From contig NZ_CAMPFU010000003.1 in the NCBI RefSeq assembly GCF_946848805.1, forward strand, positions 406,001 through 470,000: 64,000 nucleotides of DNA. Reading direction: 5' to 3'. The stretch comes from Deinococcus sp. Marseille-Q6407. Lineage in GTDB: Bacteria > Deinococcota > Deinococci > Deinococcales > Deinococcaceae. Below are positions 57,798 to 64,000 of the stretch, in pieces. The number at the start of each line of letters is the position of its first letter. Within the stretch, counting starts at the first letter, position 1. The translations under genes and the position numbers were made by a program. The notes beneath the pieces are model-generated. The model was given only the letters and a program-made list of their open reading frames with translations, had not been told where the DNA came from and made no database searches.

Positions 57798-57907
57798 ACC
57801 CCGTATTGTGGCGCAAACCTGCCCGGCGGTAAGTGGGGAGAAGCTCAGGGCAGCTTGAGGGATCTGGGCGGGGCACGGCACACGCTCTTTTCCGGCCGCC
57901 GGAGCGC

Positions 57908-57913
57908 TACCCT
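57908..57913 (+). promoter_or_regulatory. -10 element of the M20 hydrolase gene
   Basis: TACCCT ends 6 nt before the ATG at 57920. Confidence 0.45.
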
Positions 57914-57919
57914 GGCAGC

Positions 57920-59113
57920 ATGACTGCGCCCGGTTCCCCGTCCCAGCCCCTGCCCGAGCACCTGCGTCAGCAGCTGACCGAATGGCGCCGGCACCTGCAT
58001 CAGCACCCCGAAATCAGCTTTCAGGAACATGCCACCGCCGCTTTTTTGCGCGCCGAGCTGGAAAAGATGCCGGGCCTGGAGGTCAGCCAGCTGACGCCCA
58101 CCAGCGTGCTGGCGGTGCTGAAAGGGGAGGCCGGGCCGGGCCGCACCGTGCTGCTGCGCGCCGACATCGACGCCCTGCCGATAGACGAGGAGAACACTTT
58201 CGAGTTCCGCTCGCAGAATGCCGGCGCCATGCACGCCTGCGGGCACGACGGCCACGCGGCGATTCTGCTGACGGCCGCCCGCATCCTCAGCGAGGCGCGG
58301 GCAGAGCTGAGCGGCGAGGTGCGCTTCATCTTCCAGCATGCCGAGGAAACCCCGCCCGGCGGCGCCGAGGAATTAGTATTCAGCACACCGCTGATGGACG
58401 GGGTGGACCTGGTGCTGGGCCTGCACCTGCTGAGCTTTTATCCGGCCGGTGTGGTGGCGGTGCGCCCCGGCATGTTTATGGCCTCGCCGGACTCGTTCCA
58501 GCTGACCATTCGTGGGCGCGGCGGCCACGGCGGCATGCCCGAGCAGGCGGTGGACCCGGTCGCTATCGGGGCACAGGTGGTGACCAACCTGCAATACGTG
58601 GTCAGCCGCGCCGTCTCGCCGTTTGAGCCGCTGGTGGTGTCGGTGACGCAGTTTCACGCCGGCACCGCCGACAACGTAATTCCCGATACGGCGCAGTTGG
58701 CGGCCACCGTGCGGGTGTTCAGCCCCGAAATGCGTGAGCGGGCGCCGCAGCTGCTGGAGCGGGTGATTGCCGGCATTTGCGCGGCCCACGGCGCCGAGTA
58801 CGAGTTCGAGTACCTGTACGCCTACCGCCCGGTGGTCAACACCGACTGGGTGGCGCAAGAAGTACGTGACCTGGCCCGTGAGGTGGTGGGCGAAGGCCGG
58901 GTGGTCGAGGCGGGCATGTGGGCGGCCGGCGAGGACTTCAGCGCTTACCTGCAAAAGGCACCGGGCTGCTTTTTCGCGGTGGGCAGCGGCTCGGCTGAGG
59001 CCGACAGCGAGTGGCCGCATCACCACCCCCGCTTCACGCTGGACGAGTCGGCCCTGGAAACCGGCGTGCAGATGATGGTGGCGGCGGCGCAGCACTTTAC
59101 CCGGCCCCGGTGA
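57920..59113 (+). CDS. M20-family amidohydrolase (N-acyl-amino-acid hydrolase type)
   Basis: A 397-residue zinc amidohydrolase of the HipO/ILR1 group. [53 protein letters not shown] (metal Cys/His), [16 protein letters not shown] and the later [24 protein letters not shown] with HHPRF are the family pattern. The dimerisation domain sits in the middle ([21 protein letters not shown]). It probably releases amino acids from acylated or peptide-like precursors. Its stop overlaps the next gene by 4 bp. Confidence 0.88.
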   Translation: MTAPGSPSQPLPEHLRQQLTEWRRHLHQHPEISFQEHATAAFLRAELEKMPGLEVSQLTPTSVLAVLKGEAGPGRTVLLRADIDALPIDEENTFEFRSQNAGAMHACGHDGHAAILLTAARILSEARAELSGEVRFIFQHAEETPPGGAEELVFSTPLMDGVDLVLGLHLLSFYPAGVVAVRPGMFMASPDSFQLTIRGRGGHGGMPEQAVDPVAIGAQVVTNLQYVVSRAVSPFEPLVVSVTQFHAGTADNVIPDTAQLAATVRVFSPEMRERAPQLLERVIAGICAAHGAEYEFEYLYAYRPVVNTDWVAQEVRDLAREVVGEGRVVEAGMWAAGEDFSAYLQKAPGCFFAVGSGSAEADSEWPHHHPRFTLDESALETGVQMMVAAAQHFTRPR

Positions 59114-60027
59114 GCGCCGCGCCTGCGCTCAACTCCGGCTACAGCTACCGCGAGCGCGTGCGGCCGCAGGCGGCAGGTCTCAGCGTGCTGGACTACTACG
59201 CCCACTTTTATCCTCACTCGGACCGGGCCACCTGGGCAGCGCGGCTGGCGGCCGGTGAGATAGAGCTGAACGGGCAGCCGGCCGGTGGCGACGAACGTCT
59301 GCGCCAGGGCGACCGGCTCACCTGGCACCGCCCGCCCTGGCAGGAAGAAGCCGTGCCGCTGCACTATGACCTGCTGTATGCCGACGCCGCGCTGCTGGCA
59401 GTGGGCAAGCCTTCGGGGTTGCCCACCCTGCCGGCGGGGGGCTTTCTGGACCACACCCTGCTGGCCCTCCTGCGCCGCGATTTCCCAGCGGCCACGCCGC
59501 TGCACCGGCTGGGGCGCGGCACTTCGGGATTGGTGCTGTGCAGCCTGACGCGGGAGGCCGGAGCGAAGCTGACCGCCGACTGGCGAGAAGGCCGGGTGCA
59601 CAAGCGTTACCGGGCCCTGGCGGCGGGGCGGGCCGCGCGGGGCAGCTATGACATCACGGCGCCTATCGGGCTGGTAGAGCATCCCCGGCTGGGCCAGATC
59701 TACGCGGCGGCGCCGGACGGCAAGCCCTCACGCAGCCGGGCGCGGGTGCTGGAGCGGCGGGAGAGCAGCACTCTGTTGGAGGTGGACATCGAGACAGGCC
59801 GGCCGCACCAGATCCGGATTCATCTGGCGTCGGTGGGCCTGCCGCTGCTGGGCGACCCGCTCTATCTGCCGGGAGGGCAGGCCCAGCCGGACGCGCTGCC
59901 CGGTGACCTGGGTTACCGGCTGCACGCCGAGCAGCTGACATTCCAGCACCCAGTGAGCGGTGCGCCGCTCTGCTTGCGGGCGCCGGTGCCGCCGGAGCTG
60001 CGGGCCGGCTTCAGTTCGTGCGGCTGA
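59110..60027 (+). CDS. RluA-family pseudouridine synthase homologue lacking the catalytic Asp
   Basis: A 305-residue protein with an S4-like N-terminal domain (LAAGEIELNGQPAGGDERLRQGDRL) and the RluA core (LLYADAALLAVGKPSGLPTLPAGG, KRYRALAAG, EVDIETGRPHQIRIHLA, LLGDPLY). The catalytic motif RLDxxTSG reads HRLGRGTSG, with Gly135 where the invariant Asp should be. This means it either is not a standard pseudouridine synthase or uses another residue. The GTG start is coupled to the M20 gene. Confidence 0.82.
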   Translation: MSAAPALNSGYSYRERVRPQAAGLSVLDYYAHFYPHSDRATWAARLAAGEIELNGQPAGGDERLRQGDRLTWHRPPWQEEAVPLHYDLLYADAALLAVGKPSGLPTLPAGGFLDHTLLALLRRDFPAATPLHRLGRGTSGLVLCSLTREAGAKLTADWREGRVHKRYRALAAGRAARGSYDITAPIGLVEHPRLGQIYAAAPDGKPSRSRARVLERRESSTLLEVDIETGRPHQIRIHLASVGLPLLGDPLYLPGGQAQPDALPGDLGYRLHAEQLTFQHPVSGAPLCLRAPVPPELRAGFSSCG

Positions 60028-60454
60028 GGCGGTCGAGTAGCTCTGTACGGCGCAGGTGCAGCTCGAACGCTGAATCTTCGATAAAGTCACCCGTGCCCCA
60101 CTCCGCGCGGCGTTCCACTTCCACCACGTTCACGGCCACGTCACCGCGCTCAGCAGCGGCCGGGTCGCTGGCCGGGCGGATGTCCAGCAGCAGCCGGCCG
60201 GCGCCGGCAGCCCGCAGCTCCTCCCAGAGGGTGCTCAGGTCGCCGGGCGCCATGCGTGCAAATTCGGTGCCGGGTTCGTCGCGGACCTGCAGCACGGTGT
60301 GCAGCCGTTCCAGCGCCACCGCCGCCAGCAGCTGAGCCTCGGCATGTTCGTGGCCGTAGCCTTCCAACTGCTGAGCGATAGAATCAGTCAGCACACGCTG
60401 GAGACGTTCCATGACGCCGCCGGCCGAGTGGGAGTCCATAGCTCCGTATTCCAT
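60011..60454 (-). CDS. Hypothetical protein
   Basis: A 147-residue protein, acidic and with no signal peptide or membrane helix. I do not recognise it. It has a helical N-terminus (MERLQRVLTDSIAQQLEGYGHEHAEAQLLAAVALERLHTVLQ) and a later strand-rich part (GRLLLDIRPA, DVAVNVVEVERRAEWG). Its 3' end overlaps the end of the pseudouridine-synthase-like gene by 17 bp. A later start (ATG 60439) is possible. Confidence 0.55.
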   Translation of the reverse strand: MEYGAMDSHSAGGVMERLQRVLTDSIAQQLEGYGHEHAEAQLLAAVALERLHTVLQVRDEPGTEFARMAPGDLSTLWEELRAAGAGRLLLDIRPASDPAAAERGDVAVNVVEVERRAEWGTGDFIEDSAFELHLRRTELLDRLSRTN

Positions 60455-60464
60455 GCGAGGAATT

Positions 60465-61061
60465 ATGTCATATACAGAATACGAAAACCTGAACTGGCAT
60501 CCATTTCCCCTACCTCTGCCCAGTGACGCCGGGCAATGCCAGTGGCAGGGTGGCTTCGTGGGCTGCGGTCCTCAGACGGCCGCCATACTGCTGGGCTGGT
60601 GGGCCGGTCAGCTGGGCCGGCGGCTGCCCGACCGGGACCGCGACGCCCTGGCGGCCCGGCTGGCGCCCGAGCTGGGTGCCTGGCTGGTGCCGTTCAGTGG
60701 GCGGCAGCGGGCGGTGCAGCCCTGGACCTGGCTACGGGGCCTGAACCGGGCGCTGGTCGCTGGGGAGTTGCCGCTGCGGGCGCGGGGGCACTGGGGTTAC
60801 CGGCCCGATACCGGGGCGCGGCTGGCCCACAACTGGGAGCGCGGCTGGCCTACGGTGGGCTTTGAATTTACCCCGCAGGTCCAGCACTACGGTCTGCTCA
60901 GCGCCTATGCTCAGGCACCCCAGGGCCTGCAGGGCCGGCTGGTGGCCCCGCTGGTGGGCCGGCCGGCCCTGAACCTGCAACCACGCCTGGGGCTGGGCGG
61001 GGTGTTCTGGCTGGAACCCCGCGAGGCCCCGGACCTACTGGGGCCGCAGCACCACTCGTAA
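60465..61061 (+). CDS. Hypothetical protein, possible C39-like cysteine peptidase fold
   Basis: A 198-residue protein starting MSYTEYENLNWHPF, with GAGG 5 nt upstream. CQWQGGFVGCGPQTAAILLGWW near residue 25 looks like the Cys region of papain/C39-type domains, and QHYGLLSAY near residue 145 could supply the His. No signal peptide is visible, so it would be cytoplasmic. The family call is weak. It is rich in Leu, Arg and Trp. Its end overlaps the converging EEP gene by 27 bp. Confidence 0.5.
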   Translation: MSYTEYENLNWHPFPLPLPSDAGQCQWQGGFVGCGPQTAAILLGWWAGQLGRRLPDRDRDALAARLAPELGAWLVPFSGRQRAVQPWTWLRGLNRALVAGELPLRARGHWGYRPDTGARLAHNWERGWPTVGFEFTPQVQHYGLLSAYAQAPQGLQGRLVAPLVGRPALNLQPRLGLGGVFWLEPREAPDLLGPQHHS

Positions 61062-61922
61062 GCCCCGGTGGTCGCTGCCGCCCCGGGGCAGTACCTCGGC
61101 CGCGACCGGCTGAAGGCCACGGGCCAGGACATGGTCAATTCGCAGCAGCGGGGTCCGGGCCGGAAAACTGTAGCCGAAGCCCTGTCCGGCGGCCTCCCAG
61201 GCGTCCGTGAACTGGCCGGTCAGGGCGCGGTAGACCTGCCCACGCGCCGGGGTGTTGAAGTCGCCGGCCACCACTGCCCGTGGCATCTCGGCCGTCTCTC
61301 GCTGCAGAATCTTCAGCTGAGCGCTGCGGCGGTCGCGGGTGGGGGCCACCTGGCCTTTCAACACCCCGCTGACCATCACGGTCGAGAAATGCACGTTCAC
61401 CACGTTCAGTGGCCCCTGAGATGTTTGCAGGGTGGTGACCAGAAAGCGGCGGCTGGTTTCCGGTAAGTGCACCTCGCGGCTGCTCAGCACCGGCAGACGG
61501 CTGAGGGTCAGCAGTTCACCGCCCGCGCCGGTCTGCGTGGCGTGGTAGCCGGGCAGCCGGCGCAGCAGCTCGGGCGTGAACCCAGCGTCCCAGCCGTTGG
61601 TTTCCTGCAGGGTCACGATGTCGGCATCCTGCGCCTGAATCTGGGCGGCCAGGGCTCCGGCGCTGACCTGGGTGCCGCGCGCAATGTTATAAGTCAGTAG
61701 GGTAAGGCTGCCGGGTGGGGCCGGCCGGGCTGGGTGCCAGGTGAATCCCGCGTAGCCCAGTCCGGCCAGCAGTGCCAGTGCCACCGGCCACCGCGCCGTG
61801 TGCTGCACGGCGGCCCCCAGCGCCAGCAACGGCCAGAAGGCCAGCAGCACTGCCGGCGGCAGGTAGGCCAGCAGCAGGGTGGGCACGGTGCGCTCGGCCG
61901 GCCACTCGCCCAGGCCCCACAC
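61035..61922 (-). CDS. Membrane-anchored endonuclease/exonuclease/phosphatase (EEP) family protein
   Basis: A 295-residue protein with two hydrophobic segments in the first ~60 residues and an EEP domain after them. [22 protein letters not shown] (metal Glu), [25 protein letters not shown] (the DxN motif) and [10 protein letters not shown] with [12 protein letters not shown] are diagnostic. Substrate could be DNA, phosphoinositide-like or sphingomyelin-like lipids. The GTG start at 61922 is uncertain, because the frame stays open upstream with another hydrophobic helix ([15 protein letters not shown]). It ends TAG. Confidence 0.8.
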   Translation of the reverse strand: MWGLGEWPAERTVPTLLLAYLPPAVLLAFWPLLALGAAVQHTARWPVALALLAGLGYAGFTWHPARPAPPGSLTLLTYNIARGTQVSAGALAAQIQAQDADIVTLQETNGWDAGFTPELLRRLPGYHATQTGAGGELLTLSRLPVLSSREVHLPETSRRFLVTTLQTSQGPLNVVNVHFSTVMVSGVLKGQVAPTRDRRSAQLKILQRETAEMPRAVVAGDFNTPARGQVYRALTGQFTDAWEAAGQGFGYSFPARTPLLRIDHVLARGLQPVAAEVLPRGGSDHRGLRVVLRPQ

Positions 61923-61987
61923 CAGCAGCAGGGCGGCCAGGTAAGCCCAGGCCAGCCACGCCAGCCAGTGGGGTGGCCGGGCGTGGC

Positions 61988-62830
61988 TCAGCTCTTGGCC
62001 TGCTGGGACATGTTCAGGTACATCTGGTACTGCGGCGCACCGCCCAGCATGTTCTGGCCGCCGTCCACCGGCAGAATCACGCCGGTCACGTAGCTGGCGG
62101 CGTCACTGACCAGCCACAGCGCAGCGTCCGCGATGTCCTGCGGCACGCCGAAGCGGCCCAGCGGCACGGTGCGAATGAACTGCTGGCGGGTCTTCTCGTC
62201 GGGGGCCAGCCGCGCCATGCCCTCGGTGCCGTCAATCGGGCCGGGGATGATGGCGTTCACGCGAATGCCACGCATGCCCCACTCCACCGCCAGGGTCCGG
62301 GTCAGGGCGTCCACGCCGGCTTTGGCGGCCACCACGTGCGCCTGCATCGGCACCGGCACCCCGTAGGCGCTGATGCTGAGGATATTGCCGCCAGGAGCCT
62401 TTAGGTGCGGCGCGGCCGCCTTAATGGCGTTGTAAGTGCCCAGCAGGTCAATATCCACCACGCTCTTGAAACCGTTGGCGCTGATGCTGTCTACCGGGGC
62501 CGGGAAGTTGCCGGCGGCGCCGCACAGCAGAACGTCCAGCGGGCCAAACTCTTCTACCGCCTGCTCCACGGCCGCGCCCAGCGCCGCCACGTCACGCACG
62601 TCGGCGGTTACGGCTTGGGCCTGCGCGTCCGGGCCGGCCGAATCACGCACCGTCTGGGCAGCGGCAGCGGCTTTTTCCGGGTTGCGGCCCAGCAGGGTGA
62701 CCCGTGCGCCGTGCGCCGCAAAGCTCTGGGCAATCCCCAGGCAGATGCCGGAGGTGCCGCCGGTGATCAGGACATGTTTGCCGGACAGCAGATCGGGGCG
62801 GAAGGTGCTCTCTGAAATGTTGTTCTGCAT
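61988..62830 (-). CDS. Short-chain dehydrogenase, 2,4-dienoyl-CoA reductase type
   Basis: A 280-residue SDR. The cofactor motif is [11 protein letters not shown] near residue 23. [32 protein letters not shown] is characteristic of peroxisomal-type dienoyl-CoA reductases, as is [20 protein letters not shown]. The usual Tyr of YxxxK is missing ([13 protein letters not shown]), also a feature of that subgroup, which uses a different acid. It likely takes part in unsaturated fatty-acid beta-oxidation. The ATG at 62830 has AAGGAG upstream. Confidence 0.83.
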   Translation of the reverse strand: MQNNISESTFRPDLLSGKHVLITGGTSGICLGIAQSFAAHGARVTLLGRNPEKAAAAAQTVRDSAGPDAQAQAVTADVRDVAALGAAVEQAVEEFGPLDVLLCGAAGNFPAPVDSISANGFKSVVDIDLLGTYNAIKAAAPHLKAPGGNILSISAYGVPVPMQAHVVAAKAGVDALTRTLAVEWGMRGIRVNAIIPGPIDGTEGMARLAPDEKTRQQFIRTVPLGRFGVPQDIADAALWLVSDAASYVTGVILPVDGGQNMLGGAPQYQMYLNMSQQAKS

Positions 62831-62983
62831 GCTTGGACTCCTTGCAAATGCCAGGAAACAGGCTCACTGTTCTATCATTCTTTTGTATTCTACTGCGTTC
62901 GCACTCTCCGTGGCTGCCGGACTTTTTGCCGTCCAGCAGTCACAGTCCTTTTTCACCGAAAAGGGTAGGGCGGAAGGAACGGT

Positions 62984-64000
62984 ATGACCCATCACAAAGA
63001 AAAACGCAGTATTTCTCCCCTGGCCCTGATGTTTACCTGCCTGGGGTCCATCATCGGCTCGGGCTGGCTGTTCGGCGCTTTTAACACCGCCAAGATCGCT
63101 GGCCCCGCTGCCATTCTGGCCTGGATTCTGGGCATGCTGATGATGATCGTCATCGCCCTGAGTTATGTCGAGCTGGGCACCATGTCGCCGGAATCGGGCG
63201 GCATGGGCCGCTACGCCCAGTACTCGCACGGGCCGCTGGCCGGCGTGCTGGCCAGCTGGGCCAACTGGATCAGCATGCTGGTGATTCCGCCGATCGAAGC
63301 GGTCGCCAGCGTGCAGTACATGGCCGGCTGGGGGCTGTCCTGGACCCAGGGATTCGTGCAGGGGGGGAGCCTCTCCAGCAGCGGTCTGCTGGCCGCCACG
63401 CTGCTGATGCTGCTGTACGTGCTGCTGAACTTCTGGACCGTGGCCCTGTTTGCCAAGAGCAACACCGCCATCACCTTCTTTAAGCTGGTGGTGCCGCTGC
63501 TGACGGGCGTGTGCCTGCTGTATTACGGCTTTCACCCCCAGAACTTCACCGACCCGGCGGCCGGCGGCGTGGCACCTTACGGCTGGGCGGCCGTGCTGAC
63601 CGGCGTGGCGACCGGAGGCGTTGTCTTCAGCTTCAACGGCTTTCAGTCGCCCATCAACCTGGCCGGCGAGGCCCAGCGCCCCGGCCGCAGCGTGCCGCTT
63701 GCCGTGGTGGGTGGCCTGCTGCTGGCCGGGCTGATTTACGTGCTGCTGCAGGTGGCATTTATCGGCGCTGTGGACCCACAGACACTGCACGCGGCCGGCT
63801 GGAAAGGCCTGCATTTCAAATCCCCCTTTGCCGAACTGGTCGGCGCCCTGGGCCTCAACTGGCTGGCGCTGACGCTGTATGCCGATGCCGTCATCAGCCC
63901 CTCGGGCACCGGCATCACCTACACCGCCACCACCGCCCGCGCCCTGCAGGCCCTGTCGCGCAGCGGCTACATGCCGGCCTGGCTGGGCCGCCTGCATCCC
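62984..64000 (+). CDS. Amino-acid permease (APC superfamily), 3' end outside the window
   Basis: The first 339 residues of an APC-type transporter. [35 protein letters not shown] is the first helix with the GSGW...G substrate-binding turn. Helices follow at about residues 44-56, 77-100 and onward, with [26 protein letters not shown] (helix 6 region) near residue 210. GGAAGGA precedes the ATG at 62984. The substrate is not evident. The gene runs off the right end. Confidence 0.88.
   Translation, partial: MTHHKEKRSISPLALMFTCLGSIIGSGWLFGAFNTAKIAGPAAILAWILGMLMMIVIALSYVELGTMSPESGGMGRYAQYSHGPLAGVLASWANWISMLVIPPIEAVASVQYMAGWGLSWTQGFVQGGSLSSSGLLAATLLMLLYVLLNFWTVALFAKSNTAITFFKLVVPLLTGVCLLYYGFHPQNFTDPAAGGVAPYGWAAVLTGVATGGVVFSFNGFQSPINLAGEAQRPGRSVPLAVVGGLLLAGLIYVLLQVAFIGAVDPQTLHAAGWKGLHFKSPFAELVGALGLNWLALTLYADAVISPSGTGITYTATTARALQALSRSGYMPAWLGRLHP

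Overview
The window is 64 kb of high-GC bacterial chromosome, most likely Deinococcus. The family-level evidence is consistent: a diderm gene set with Lpt/OstA-like export genes, several Nudix hydrolases (one a tandem), a lone alkyltransferase-like DNA-repair protein, bacillithiol-type LmbE deacetylases, carboxynorspermidine decarboxylase, ComB, and many genes whose start codon lies 5-8 nt behind a TANNNT -10 hexamer (leaderless transcription, known to be common in Deinococcus). I cannot name the species. No CRISPR array, rRNA, prophage or recognisable insertion sequence was seen.

Layout. 0-2 kb: end of rsmG, then parA-parB and a universal stress protein. 2.7-5.5 kb: three minus-strand Lpt/OstA-like envelope genes. 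5.9-10.3 kb: an osmoprotectant-type ABC importer with a divergent binding lipoprotein. 10.4-18.1 kb: agmatine deiminase, CorA, a TrkA-type K+ channel, yidC, rpmF, menG/ubiE and a tandem Nudix protein. 18.1-28.2 kb: a Kbl/BioF-like synthase, a small HTH protein beside an 11-bp repeat array, a GNAT protein, an alpha/beta hydrolase, an aminotransferase, a polar amino-acid ABC importer, prepilin peptidase and an LmbE deacetylase. 28.2-37.4 kb: methylmalonyl-CoA mutase and glutamate synthase (gltB is frameshifted; gltD follows). 37.5-45.8 kb: rpe, comB, nspC, an alkyltransferase-like protein, cytochrome c, class II aldolase, two phosphoesterases and glgA. 45.9-52.4 kb: two tRNAs, dnaA, a textbook oriC, dnaN, eno and pyk. 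52.4-64 kb: tyrS, MOSC, Nudix, trmK-like, bshB1, cyclophilin, M20 hydrolase, a pseudouridine synthase homologue, EEP nuclease/phosphatase, a dienoyl-CoA-reductase-like SDR and an amino-acid permease cut by the window end.

The functional core is the origin: DnaA, about a dozen DnaA boxes, an AT-rich stretch headed by a DnaA-trio, and the sliding clamp, with ParAB about 46 kb away. Central carbon genes (fba, eno, pyk, rpe, glgA) and nitrogen assimilation (gltBD) surround it.

The least expected structure is a ~65-bp intergenic element present four times, each a promoter (TTGACG-N17-TATAGT-like) running straight into an intrinsic terminator. The copies sit as two pairs, each pair bracketing one single gene as a direct repeat (corA, and a small membrane-protein gene). 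Both bracketed genes carry an in-frame TAG, and an alpha/beta hydrolase elsewhere carries a third. Two further genes (gltB and a small exported protein) have single-base frameshifts. dnaA has no ATG/GTG/TTG at the expected place and appears to start at ATT.
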